Source of the DNA: Streptomyces daqingensis
GTDB lineage: Bacteria > Actinomycetota > Actinomycetes > Streptomycetales > Streptomycetaceae
Reading direction: 5' to 3'
Assembly (NCBI RefSeq): GCF_014645895.1
Contig: NZ_BMMP01000012.1
Span: forward strand, 124,001 to 188,000
Length of the DNA stretch: 64,000 nucleotides
Numbering within the stretch: the first letter of the stretch is position 1; each line of letters opens with the position of its first letter. Of this stretch, positions 42,378 to 50,927 are shown one piece after another. A model generated the notes under the pieces. The model saw only the letters and a list, made by a program, of their open reading frames with translations. It made no database searches and had not been told where the DNA came from. The translations under genes were made by a program, and so were the position numbers.

Positions 42378-43414
42378 CGCCCGCTGCGCAGGAGATGAGG
42401 GCAGTGGTCGTCGACGAGCCCGGCGCGCACCGCCTGGTCACCCTCCCCCGGCCGTCTCCCGGCCCCGGCGAGGTGCGCGTCGCCGTCCACGCGGCAGGAA
42501 TCTGCGCGAGCGACCGCGAGGTGTACGACGGGACCCGCGCCGAGGGGTACGTGCGCTACCCGGTCACCCCCGGTCACGAATGGTCCGGAACGGTCGAGGC
42601 CGTCGGAGAGGGCGTCGACCCGCAGCTGACGGGCCGCAGGACTGTGGCGGAGGGCTTCCGTACCTGCATGCGGTGCGCGCGCTGCCGCGAAGGAGCGACG
42701 AGCCTGTGCACCGACGGCTACGACGAGACGGGTTTCACCAGGCCCGGGGCGTTCGCCGACTCCGTCGTACTGCCCGCGAGACTCCTGCATCTCCTTCCGG
42801 ACGATGCCGACTTGAGGGCAGCGGCCCTGCTGGAGCCCGCGGCGGTGGTGGCAGCGGCCGTCCTCGCCGCCGGCCCCCGCCCGGGCGAGCGGATCGCCGT
42901 CGTCGGTGCCGGGACGCTGGGACTGCTCGCGGTGCAGCTGCTCGCCGCGTACACGCCCGCCCGGCTGACCGCCGTGGATCCCCGTGAGCAGCGGGCCGGG
43001 CAGGCCCTGTCGATGGGTGCGACGGACGCCCGTACGCCCGACGGCGGGGACAGCCGGTTCCCGCCACCGGAGGGCGGCTACGACCTGGTCGTCGAGACGG
43101 CGGGCGCACCGAGCACCGCGCACGACGCGTGCCTGCTCGCGCGGCGCGGCGGGCGCGTCGTGCTCACCGGCATGTTCGAGGCCGGCGCGCAGGGGATCGA
43201 CCCGGTGCATCTGTCCGTGAGTCAGCTGACGATCCGCTCGGTCTTCGGAGCGTCCTCTGCCGCGTGGTCCTTCGCGGTGCGGACGTTCGCAGAAGGACTG
43301 CTCGACCCCGCGCCGTTGATCACGCACGAACTGCCGCTGACGTCGTTCGGCGAAGCCGTCGGGCTTGTCGGCAGCGGCGATCCATCTGTCGGGAAGGTGC
43401 TGCTGCTGCCCTAG
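42374..43414 (+). CDS. Zinc-dependent medium-chain alcohol/polyol dehydrogenase
   Basis: This 346-residue MDR enzyme has the catalytic zinc motif GHEWSGTVEAVGEG, the structural-zinc Cys cluster CMRCARCREGATSLC, and the Rossmann motif AVVGAGTLGLLAVQLL. It is like sorbitol or threonine dehydrogenases. It is translationally coupled to the dehydratase, so it probably oxidises the same sugar or sugar acid. Its TAG stop lies inside the CTAG at the left end of a MITE (43411). Confidence 0.9.
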   Translation: MTPAAQEMRAVVVDEPGAHRLVTLPRPSPGPGEVRVAVHAAGICASDREVYDGTRAEGYVRYPVTPGHEWSGTVEAVGEGVDPQLTGRRTVAEGFRTCMRCARCREGATSLCTDGYDETGFTRPGAFADSVVLPARLLHLLPDDADLRAAALLEPAAVVAAAVLAAGPRPGERIAVVGAGTLGLLAVQLLAAYTPARLTAVDPREQRAGQALSMGATDARTPDGGDSRFPPPEGGYDLVVETAGAPSTAHDACLLARRGGRVVLTGMFEAGAQGIDPVHLSVSQLTIRSVFGASSAAWSFAVRTFAEGLLDPAPLITHELPLTSFGEAVGLVGSGDPSVGKVLLLP

Positions 43415-43589
43415 GTTCTGTCTGACAAATAGCGTCGTACGTCCGTCAGGACGTGGTTGGCGGTGTCCGGTGCGTGTGATCGCAAGGCGGAGGGAGGAGA
43501 GCGCAGCGGGCTGCGCCGACGATCGACAACGCAGTGAGGACGCGTGCCGGACACCGCCAACCAGGCGGGATTTGTCAGACAGAGCCTAG
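43411..43589. mobile_element. MITE with 16-20 bp terminal inverted repeats and CTAG flanks
   Basis: The left end CTAGGTTCTGTCTGACAAAT (43411-43430) matches the reverse complement of 43570-43589 at 19 of 20 positions. CTAG on both sides would be a 4-bp target duplication, leaving a 171-bp element. Inside are a perfect 17-bp inverted repeat (43454-43470 with 43547-43563), and two small hairpins (ACGTCC-GTCA-GGACGT at 43439-43454, and GCGCAG-CGGG-CTGCGC at 43501-43516). There is no transposase. Ends and CTAG/YTAR targeting fit an IS5-family parent. It lies between the zinc dehydrogenase stop and the U32-like gene; the remaining gap (43590-43723) must carry that gene's promoter and shows nothing else. 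Confidence 0.85.
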
Positions 43590-43723
43590 ACGTCCGGCCG
43601 GCCATGCCGACCGCCGGACAGACCACTGCGAAGAACGAGACCACCGCCCGGTAGGCCGTCCGAGTAGCCGACCCCCTGTCCGTACCGGAGACGAACCGAA
43701 CGACCGCGAACCACGGGAGCACT

Positions 43724-44695
43724 GTGCCCACCGCATCCTTCAGCCCACGACGCCCCGGCGCCGACGCCATGAGCACCCTCGGCATGGGCGCCCCGGCACC
43801 CGAACCCGCCGACGCGTCGCCGCACGCCTTCCCCGACGGAGGCACGTGGCGGACCGAGATCCCCTCCTGCGAAGGCCCCGAGGCGCTGGCCGCGGTGCTG
43901 CGGGAGTCCGCGGCGCTGGACGTGCCCGTGCACCGCATCAGCCAGGGCAGCGGCGTATGGATGCTGACCGACGCGGAGATCACGGAGATGGTGGACGCGT
44001 GCGCGCAGCACGACATCGAACTGTGCCTGTTCACGGGGCCGCGCGGCACCTGGGACGTCGGAGCGTCCACGCGCACCGACTCCGGGGGCGGCGGCCTGCG
44101 GGCCCGGGGGCACGACGCCGTCGCCGGCTGCGTCGAGGACGCCCTGCGTGCGGCCGAACTCGGCGTGCGCTGCCTGCTGGTGGCCGACGAGGGAGTCCTG
44201 TGGGTGCTGCACCGGCTGAGGGCGGAGGGTAGGCTGCCCGCCGACACCACCCTCAAGGTCTCCGCGCTGATCGGGCCGGTGAACCCCGCGTCGTACAGCG
44301 TGTTCGAGCGCCTCGGGGCCGACTCGGTCAACGTCCCCTCCGACCTGACGCTGCAGCAGCTCACCGAGATACGCCGGGTGAGCGCCGCGCCGATGGACTT
44401 CTACCTGGAGGCGCCCGACGACCTCGGCGGCTACGTGCGGATGTACGAGGCGGCCGAGCTGATACGGCGAGGCGCGCCCATCTACCTCAAGTTCGGCCTC
44501 AGCAAGGCTCCGGGCATCTATCCCTACGGAGCACATCTGCGCGGCCTGACCCTCGACTCGGCACGCGAACGGGTCCGGCGGGGACGGCTGGCACTCGACA
44601 TGCTCGCGCGACTCGGCGCCGACGGCGGAATGTCGCCGGCGGGCTCCCGGCACCCCGGCGAACTCCAGCGATTCCCCCTTCCGGAGAGGAACTGA
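43724..44695 (+). CDS. U32-peptidase-like TIM-barrel protein
   Basis: This 323-residue protein has no signal peptide or membrane helix. Segments such as IPSCEGPEALAAVLRES, ELCLFTGPRGTW, SALIGPVNPASYSVFERLGA and PSDLTLQQLTEIR look like a (beta/alpha)8 barrel of the U32-peptidase/keto-acid-aldolase sort. It lies 2 bp ahead of the sugar-binding protein gene, so it is the first gene of the ABC transporter operon and may process the imported compound. GGAG lies before the GTG. The function is uncertain; protease activity is not established. Confidence 0.6.
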   Translation: MPTASFSPRRPGADAMSTLGMGAPAPEPADASPHAFPDGGTWRTEIPSCEGPEALAAVLRESAALDVPVHRISQGSGVWMLTDAEITEMVDACAQHDIELCLFTGPRGTWDVGASTRTDSGGGGLRARGHDAVAGCVEDALRAAELGVRCLLVADEGVLWVLHRLRAEGRLPADTTLKVSALIGPVNPASYSVFERLGADSVNVPSDLTLQQLTEIRRVSAAPMDFYLEAPDDLGGYVRMYEAAELIRRGAPIYLKFGLSKAPGIYPYGAHLRGLTLDSARERVRRGRLALDMLARLGADGGMSPAGSRHPGELQRFPLPERN

Positions 44696-44697
44696 CT

Positions 44698-45867
44698 ATG
44701 GGCACCCGCACTCCCGTCCACATATCCGCGGTACGGCGACGAGCGCGGTCCGGGCGCGGACCACGCCGGCGGACGGCGCCGCTCGCGGCCGCGGCCGCCG
44801 TCGCGCTGCTCGCCGGATCGCTCGCCGCTTGCGGCCAGGAGGCCAAAGGCGGCAGCCGCTACAAGGCCGAGAAGGGCAAGGGCGGCACCATTGGACTGGC
44901 CATGCCGACCAAGTCGTCCGAACGCTGGATAGCCGACGGCAAGAACATGGCGCGGCAGTTCAAGGCCGCCGGGTACAAGGCGGACCTGCAGTACGGCGAC
45001 GACAAGGTGGAGAACCAGGTCGCCCAGATCGAGAACATGATCGCCAAGGGGCACAGGCTGCTCGTCGTCGCGGCGATCGACGGTTCCGCACTGACCGACG
45101 TGCTGCGGCGGGCCAAGGAGGCGGACGTCCCCGTCATCTCCTACGACAGGCTGCTGCTCGGCACCGAGAACGTCGACTACTACGCGTCCTTCGACAACGA
45201 GCGCGTCGGCGAACTGCAGGGCGGCTACATCGTCGACAAGCTGAAGCTGGACGAGAAGAAGGACGAGAAGTTCAACGTAGAGCTCTTCGCGGGCTCTCCG
45301 GACGACAACAACACCAAGTTCTTCTGGGACGGCGCCATGAAGGTGCTCCGTCCGTACATCGAGAAGGGCCGGATCGTCGTCCGCAGCAAGCAGACAAAGC
45401 TGAACCAGACGACCACGCTGCGGTGGGACGGCGGCACGGCGCAGAAGCGCATGGACGACCTGCTGAGCAAGAACTACGGCTCCGAAGAGGTCGACGCGGT
45501 GCTCTCCCCCTACGACGGCATCTCGATCGGCATCCTCTCGGCGCTCAAGAGCGCCGGCTACGGCACCGGCGACAAGCCCTATCCGATCGTCACCGGGCAG
45601 GACGCGGAGCTGGCGTCGGTGAAGTCGATCCTGCGCGGCCAGCAGACGCAGACCGTCTACAAGGACACCCGCAAACTCGCCCGGCAGGCGGTGCAGATGG
45701 GCGACGCGGTGCTCACCGGCAAGAAGCCGGAGGTCAACGACACCAAAACCTACGACAACGGCAAGAAGGTCGTTCCCGCGTACCTGCTGAAGCCCGTGAG
45801 CATCGACAAGTCCAACACGCAGCGGCTGGTCGACGACGGCTACTACACGGCGGGACAGCTCAAGTGA
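44698..45867 (+). CDS. chvE: ChvE-type sugar-binding lipoprotein of an ABC transporter
   Basis: This 389-residue protein has a lipoprotein signal peptide with lipobox LAGSLAAC (Cys45) and a periplasmic-binding-protein type 1 fold. IGLAMPTKSSERWIADGKN and VEAILSPYDG-like SPYDGISIGILSAL match the ChvE/xylose/multiple-monosaccharide binding proteins. It captures pentoses, galactose or related sugars outside the membrane. Its stop overlaps the GTG of the ATPase gene by GTGA (45864-45867). Confidence 0.93.
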   Translation: MGTRTPVHISAVRRRARSGRGPRRRTAPLAAAAAVALLAGSLAACGQEAKGGSRYKAEKGKGGTIGLAMPTKSSERWIADGKNMARQFKAAGYKADLQYGDDKVENQVAQIENMIAKGHRLLVVAAIDGSALTDVLRRAKEADVPVISYDRLLLGTENVDYYASFDNERVGELQGGYIVDKLKLDEKKDEKFNVELFAGSPDDNNTKFFWDGAMKVLRPYIEKGRIVVRSKQTKLNQTTTLRWDGGTAQKRMDDLLSKNYGSEEVDAVLSPYDGISIGILSALKSAGYGTGDKPYPIVTGQDAELASVKSILRGQQTQTVYKDTRKLARQAVQMGDAVLTGKKPEVNDTKTYDNGKKVVPAYLLKPVSIDKSNTQRLVDDGYYTAGQLK

Positions 45868-47654
45868 CGGCCCCTGCGGAGCAGTTCGAGAAGGGGCCCG
45901 GGGCGGACGGGGCGGGGACGGCCGGGCGCCCGGTCCTGGAGATGCGGGGGATCAGCAAGTCCTTCCCCGGCGTGAGAGCGCTCTCCGACGTCAATCTCAC
46001 TGTGCACGCGGGCGAGATCCATGCGATCTGCGGTGAGAACGGCGCGGGCAAGTCCACGCTGGTGAAGGTGCTCAGCGGCGTGCACCCGCACGGGAGTTAC
46101 GAGGGCGAGATCCTCTTCGGGGGCGAGCCCTGCGCGTTCAAGGACATCCGCGCGAGCGAGCAGCGCGGCATCGTCATCATCCACCAGGAGCTCGCCCTGA
46201 TCCCCTACCTCTCCCTCGCGGAGAACATCTTCCTCGGCAACGAGCACTCCAAGCGGGGCATCATCAGCTGGAGCGAGACGCTGCGCCGTGCCGACACGCT
46301 CCTCAAACGCGTCGGCCTGCCGGACAAGCCGCAGACGCGCATCGCGGACATCGGCGTCGGCAAGCAGCAGCTCGTGGAGATCGCCAAGGCGCTCTCGAAG
46401 GAGGTCGAGCTGCTGATCCTCGACGAGCCGACCGCCGCGCTCAACGACGAGGACAGCCGCAAACTCCTCGAACTGATCGGGGAGCTGCGCGCACAGGGCA
46501 TCGCCTGCATCGTCATCTCGCACAAGCTGAACGAGATCCGCCAGATCGCGGACTCCGTGACGATCCTGCGCGACGGCCGGACGATCGAGACGCTCAGCGT
46601 CCGCGAACGCCCCGGCGACGAACCGGAGATCTCCGAGGACCGCATCATCCGCGGCATGGTGGGCCGCGATCTGGATCAGCGCTTCCCTCCCCGCACCGGT
46701 TACGAGGGGGAGGACGCCGGCACCGTCGCACTGTCCGTGAGCGACTGGACAGTGCGCCACCCCATCGACCATCAGCGCAAGGTCGTGGACGGCGTCTCAC
46801 TGCAGGTGCGGCGCGGTGAGATCGTCGGCATCGCCGGGCTGATGGGAGCCGGACGCACCGAGCTGGCGATGAACCTCTTCGGGCGCTCGTACGGGCTGTA
46901 CGAGCGAGGCACTGTGCGCGTCGACGGCCGGGCAGTGCAGACCCGGACCGTCCCGGAAGCCATCGGCCACGGAATCGCGTACGTCACCGAGGACCGCAAG
47001 ACGTACGGGCTCAACCTGATCGAGGACATCAACCGCAACATCTCCCTGGCCTCTCTGTCAGGGCTCGCACGGCGCGGCGTGGTCGACGAGCATGCCGAAC
47101 GCCGGGTCGCCGAGGGATACCTGCGCTCGATGAACATCAAGGCGCCCAACGTCCACGAGCAGGTGCAGCGGCTGAGCGGCGGCAACCAGCAGAAAGTCGT
47201 CCTCAGCAAGTGGATCCACGCGGATCCCGAGGTGCTCATCCTGGACGAGCCGACGCGGGGCATCGACGTCGGCGCGAAGTACGAGATCTACACGGTCATC
47301 GACAAGCTCGCCGCGCAGGGCAAGGCGGTCGTCTTCATCTCCTCCGAACTGCCGGAGCTGCTGGGGATGTGCGACCGCATCTACACCATGGCCGCCGGCC
47401 GGCTCACCGGCGAGGTCTCCCGCGAGGACGCCACGCAGGAAGTCCTGATGCGGCACATGACCGAGACGCTGGACACGGGGGCCGGTACCGGCACTGCCAC
47501 CGGCACCGATACGAGTCCCGGTACGACGAGCGGTGACACCGGCGCGTCCAGCACCAGTTCGAGCGACACAAGCAGCGAGGACCGCGCCGGCACCTCGCCG
47601 GGCAGCACGAGCACTTTTGACAGCAGCACCAGCGGCACGAGTGACAAGAGCTGA
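45864..47654 (+). CDS. Multiple-monosaccharide ABC transporter ATP-binding protein with Ser/Thr-rich tail
   Basis: This 596-residue protein has two ABC cassettes (MmsA/GguA/XylG type). The first has Walker A GENGAGKST (57-65), and LILDEPTAAL; the second has a degenerate Walker A (GLMGAGRTELAMNLFG), and LSGGNQQKVVLSKWI and LILDEPTRGIDVGAK. This asymmetry is usual. Unusually, residues 538-596 are a disordered Ser/Thr/Gly/Asp tail absent from most homologues. It starts with GTG inside the binding-protein stop and is followed by the permease gene 11 bp on. Confidence 0.94.
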   Translation: MTAPAEQFEKGPGADGAGTAGRPVLEMRGISKSFPGVRALSDVNLTVHAGEIHAICGENGAGKSTLVKVLSGVHPHGSYEGEILFGGEPCAFKDIRASEQRGIVIIHQELALIPYLSLAENIFLGNEHSKRGIISWSETLRRADTLLKRVGLPDKPQTRIADIGVGKQQLVEIAKALSKEVELLILDEPTAALNDEDSRKLLELIGELRAQGIACIVISHKLNEIRQIADSVTILRDGRTIETLSVRERPGDEPEISEDRIIRGMVGRDLDQRFPPRTGYEGEDAGTVALSVSDWTVRHPIDHQRKVVDGVSLQVRRGEIVGIAGLMGAGRTELAMNLFGRSYGLYERGTVRVDGRAVQTRTVPEAIGHGIAYVTEDRKTYGLNLIEDINRNISLASLSGLARRGVVDEHAERRVAEGYLRSMNIKAPNVHEQVQRLSGGNQQKVVLSKWIHADPEVLILDEPTRGIDVGAKYEIYTVIDKLAAQGKAVVFISSELPELLGMCDRIYTMAAGRLTGEVSREDATQEVLMRHMTETLDTGAGTGTATGTDTSPGTTSGDTGASSTSSSDTSSEDRAGTSPGSTSTFDSSTSGTSDKS

Positions 47655-47665
47655 GGGGCCGAGCC

Positions 47666-48919
47666 ATGACGACACCAACGCAGACCCGTGACCGCTCCGG
47701 CGACGGGCCCGGACGGCCGAACGAACAGCAGGAGCCCGGCAGGTCCCGGGCCGGCGCCCTGCTGCTGGAGACCGTCCGCAACAACATGCGCCAGTACGGG
47801 ATGCTCGTCGCACTGGCGCTCATCGTCGTGCTGTTCCAGATATGGACCGACGGGTCGCTGCTGCTGCCCAACAACGTCTCCAACATCGTCCAGCAGAACA
47901 GTTACATCCTGATCCTGGCCATGGGCATGATGATGGTGATCATCGCCGGCCACATCGATCTGTCCGTGGGTTCGCTGGCCGCGTTCGTCGGTGCCGCGGC
48001 GGCGGTCATGATGGTCAGGCACGACATGCCGTGGGTGCTGGCGCTCGTCCTGTCGCTGCTGATCGGAGCCGCCGCCGGCGCCTGGCAGGGGTTCTGGATC
48101 GCGTACGTGGGGATTCCGTCCTTCATCGTGACGCTCGCCGGGATGCTGCTCTTCCGGGGCGGGACGCAGATCCTCCTTGAGGGGCAGTCCATCGCACCGT
48201 TCCCCCGGGGGTTCCAGGAGATCGCGCAGGGCTTCATCCCGGAGATGGGCCCGTACACGCAGTACCACAACCCGACGCTGCTCATCGGTCTCGTGGTCAT
48301 CGCCTTCGTGCTCTTCCAGGAGTGGCGCGACCGCAGGCGCCAGCTCGCGTACGAGCTGGAGGTGCTGCCCTTCAACCTCTGGCTGCTCAAGTGCGTTGCG
48401 ATCGTCGCCGCGGTGGTGGCCTTCACCCTGACCCTGGCCAGCTACCACGGTGTGCCGGTGGTGCTGCTCATCATGTGCGTCCTGCTCATCGGACTGGGCT
48501 TCGTGATGCGCAACGCCGTCGTCGGACGCCACGTGTACGCGCTGGGCGGCAACAAGGCGGCGGCGAAGCTCTCCGGTGTGAAGGACAAGCGCGTCACGTT
48601 CCTGGTCTTCGTCAACATGGGCGTGCTGGCGGCGCTCGCGGGGTGCGTGTACGCGGCCCGGCTCAACGCGGGCACCCCGCAGGCGGGCATCAACTTCGAG
48701 CTGGAAGCGATCGCCGCGGCGTTCATCGGGGGTGCGTCGATGAGCGGCGGCGTCGGGACCGTGCTGGGCGCGGTGATCGGCGGTCTCGTGCTGGGCGTGC
48801 TGAACAACGGCATGTCGCTGGTAGGCATCGGCACCGACTACCAGCAGGTCATCAAGGGGCTGGTGCTGCTCGCCGCGGTCGGCTTCGACGTGTGGAACAA
48901 GCGGAAGGTGGGCTCCTAA
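47666..48919 (+). CDS. Multiple-monosaccharide ABC transporter permease
   Basis: This 417-residue integral membrane protein has about ten helices and is the XylH/GguB permease partner. MMMVIIAGHIDLSVGSLAAF and NAVVGRHVYALGGNKAAAKLSGV are typical of the sugar permease family. A hydrophilic N-terminus of about 35 residues precedes the first helix. It is the last gene of the operon; a strong hairpin follows at 48969. Confidence 0.95.
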   Translation: MTTPTQTRDRSGDGPGRPNEQQEPGRSRAGALLLETVRNNMRQYGMLVALALIVVLFQIWTDGSLLLPNNVSNIVQQNSYILILAMGMMMVIIAGHIDLSVGSLAAFVGAAAAVMMVRHDMPWVLALVLSLLIGAAAGAWQGFWIAYVGIPSFIVTLAGMLLFRGGTQILLEGQSIAPFPRGFQEIAQGFIPEMGPYTQYHNPTLLIGLVVIAFVLFQEWRDRRRQLAYELEVLPFNLWLLKCVAIVAAVVAFTLTLASYHGVPVVLLIMCVLLIGLGFVMRNAVVGRHVYALGGNKAAAKLSGVKDKRVTFLVFVNMGVLAALAGCVYAARLNAGTPQAGINFELEAIAAAFIGGASMSGGVGTVLGAVIGGLVLGVLNNGMSLVGIGTDYQQVIKGLVLLAAVGFDVWNKRKVGS

Positions 48920-48968
48920 GCCTGTCTGACGATCTCGCCTTGCTCACGGCGAGAGACGGAACAGTGGC

Positions 48969-49007
48969 GGGCCGGCGGCACGGGCACAGCCCGTCAGCCG
49001 CCGGCCC
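48969..49007 (+). terminator. Hairpin terminator of the sugar ABC operon
   Basis: GGGCCGGCGGC (48969-48979) pairs with 48997-49007, and an inner perfect stem ACGGGC-ACA-GCCCGT follows directly. Only two unpaired bases interrupt the 17-bp composite stem. GTCCTTTC follows. Confidence 0.8.
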
Positions 49008-49183
49008 GTCCTTTCAACATTTCCGAACAGAAGAAGCCGTAAGCCATCATGGCCTGTGGCAACGCACATGCCTGCGGCGATGTGCGGCCCGGCGGGCTCG
49101 GCGTTCGGCCACGTGCGTCGGGGCGGACGGCGCAGGCCGGACCCGCCGCACGCCCGGACCGGTACGACAGGAAAGTGGACTGC

Positions 49184-50245
49184 ATGAGGGACCCGCGCAA
49201 GGAGGACTTCGGGAAGCTGGAGGACGGAACCGCCGTCGACCGGTGGACTGTCGAGAACGGCGGCGTGCTGCTCCGCGTCCTGTCCTACGGCGGGATCGTG
49301 CAGGCGCTGGAAGTGCCCGACCGCCGCGGGGAGCGCGCGAACATCGCGCTCGGCTTCGGCGACCTCGGCTCCTACGTCGCCGACTCCCCCTATTTCGGCG
49401 CGCTCGTCGGCCGCTACGGCAACCGTGTCGCGGACGGCCGGTTCACGCTCGACGGCACGGAGTACGCCCTCCCCGTCAACGACGGGCCCAACAGCCTGCA
49501 CGGCGGGGAGAGGGGCTTCGACAAGCGGGTGTGGCGGGTCGAACCGTTCCGGCGGGGCGATGCCTGCGGGCTCGCCCTCACCCGTACCAGCGAGAGCGGC
49601 GAGGAGGGTTACCCGGGCGAGCTCGCCCTGCGCGTCGACTACACCCTCACCGCCCGCGGCGAGTTCCGCGTCGACTACGAGGCGGCCACGGACGCACCGA
49701 CCGTCGTCAACCTCACGAACCACACGTACTTCAACCTCGCGGGCGAGGGCTCGGGGGACGTCTACGGACACCTGCTGGAGATCGCCGCGTCCCGCTACAC
49801 GCCGGTCGGCGGGACGCTGATCCCCACCGGGAAGCTCGCCGGAGTGGAGGGCGGGCCCTTCGACTTCCGGCTGGCGAAGCCCATCGGTGAGGACCTCCGG
49901 GTACCTGACCAGCAGCTCCTGTACGGGCTGGGTTACGACCACAACTTCGTACTGGACAAGGGCGTGACCCCGGAACCGGAACACGCGGTCGCCGTCTCCG
50001 ATCCGCTGAGCGGACGGACGATGCGCATCGCCACGACCGAACCCGGCGTGCAGTTCTACAGCGGCAACCAGCTCGACGGCAGCCTCGCGGGCACGTCCGG
50101 TGCCGTCTACCGGCAGGGCGACGGATTCGCGCTGGAGACCCAGCACTTCCCCGACTCGCCCAACCAGCCGGACTTCCCCTCGACGGTTCTGCGGCCGGGC
50201 GAGACGTACCGCAGCACCACTGTCCACGCCTTCGGCACGCACTGA
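49184..50245 (+). CDS. galM: Aldose 1-epimerase (galactose mutarotase)
   Basis: This 353-residue enzyme interconverts alpha and beta anomers of aldohexoses. Motifs are VGRYGNRVADGRF, the catalytic His in NLTNHTYFNL and catalytic Glu in FALETQHFPDSPNQPDFP. ATG 49184 is chosen for normal family length; upstream in-frame ATG 49049 would add an implausible Ala/Arg-rich extension. It lies downstream of the sugar ABC operon on the same strand but behind a terminator, so it has its own promoter or depends on read-through. Confidence 0.94.
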   Translation: MRDPRKEDFGKLEDGTAVDRWTVENGGVLLRVLSYGGIVQALEVPDRRGERANIALGFGDLGSYVADSPYFGALVGRYGNRVADGRFTLDGTEYALPVNDGPNSLHGGERGFDKRVWRVEPFRRGDACGLALTRTSESGEEGYPGELALRVDYTLTARGEFRVDYEAATDAPTVVNLTNHTYFNLAGEGSGDVYGHLLEIAASRYTPVGGTLIPTGKLAGVEGGPFDFRLAKPIGEDLRVPDQQLLYGLGYDHNFVLDKGVTPEPEHAVAVSDPLSGRTMRIATTEPGVQFYSGNQLDGSLAGTSGAVYRQGDGFALETQHFPDSPNQPDFPSTVLRPGETYRSTTVHAFGTH

Positions 50246-50310
50246 CGGCGCCGGGCCCGCCGGCCCGCGTCTGTCGCAGCCGCCGGCCCACACCGCAGGG
50301 AGTTGGCGAA

Positions 50311-50344
50311 GGGCCGTCCCGACGGTCTCCTGCCGGGACGGCCC
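50311..50344. terminator. 10-bp hairpin between convergent galM and ohr
   Basis: GGGCCGTCCC (50311-50320) pairs with 50335-50344 around a 14-nt loop, in the gap between the two converging stop codons. Confidence 0.65.
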
Positions 50345-50389
50345 CTCGCTGCGCGGCCCGTACGAAACGGCTGGGGCCGCGCCTTCCGC

Positions 50390-50818
50390 TCAGACGACGG
50401 CCAGGTCGACCTCGATGTTGCCGCGCGTGGCGTTGGAGTACGGGCACACCTGGTGCGCCTTCTCCAGCAGCTCCTTGGCGGTCGCCTCGTCGACGCCCGG
50501 TATGCGGGCCTCCAGCGCCACCTTGAGGCCGAAACCGCCGTTCGCGAGGGCGCCGATGCCGACGCGGGCCGTCACCGTCGAACCGGTGATGTCCGCCTTC
50601 TCCTTGCGGGCCACCACGCCCAGGGCGCTCTGGAAGCAGGCGCTGTAGCCCGCGGCGAAGAGCTGCTCCGGGTTGGTGCCCTCGCCGCTTCCGCCCAGCT
50701 CCTTGGGCGCGTTGACGACGACGTCGAGCTTGCCGTCGTCGGAGGAGACGCGGCCGTCCCGGCCGTTCTCCGCGGTGGCGACGGCGGTGTACTTGACGTC
50801 GACGGACTGGATGGACAT
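50390..50818 (-). CDS. ohr: Organic hydroperoxide resistance protein
   Basis: This 142-residue Ohr/OsmC-family peroxidase reduces organic hydroperoxides using a dithiol pair. The two Cys are Cys61 (AGYSACFQSALG) and Cys125 (HQVCPYSNATRGN), both in the right contexts; TNPEQLFAAGY is the Ohr signature. AGGAGAATCC precedes the ATG. No OhrR is adjacent: the nearby MarR lacks the N-terminal reactive Cys. A hairpin separates it from the upstream MDR gene. Confidence 0.96.
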   Translation of the reverse strand: MSIQSVDVKYTAVATAENGRDGRVSSDDGKLDVVVNAPKELGGSGEGTNPEQLFAAGYSACFQSALGVVARKEKADITGSTVTARVGIGALANGGFGLKVALEARIPGVDEATAKELLEKAHQVCPYSNATRGNIEVDLAVV

Positions 50819-50884
50819 GGATTCTCCTGTTCGATGGGACGTTTCGAGCCGGGGCCGTCTGGGCCTCCCGTGCGGCCAGGACGG

Positions 50885-50914
50885 CGGCCGCCGGGCACGA
50901 GCGCCCGGCGGCCG
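50885..50914 (-). terminator. Hairpin between the MDR oxidoreductase and ohr
   Basis: GGCCGCCGGGC (50886-50896) pairs with 50903-50913 around a 6-nt loop, extended by one more pair. It lies 14 bp past the MDR stop codon on the minus strand. Confidence 0.7.
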
Positions 50915-50927
50915 TGGTGGTGCGTCG

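Noticed and set aside
48919..48935. CTGTCTGAC after the ABC permease stop, resembling the MITE end
   Set aside because: Only nine bases match the MITE end, no opposite end or CTAG pair is nearby, and chance or independent terminator sequence explains it.
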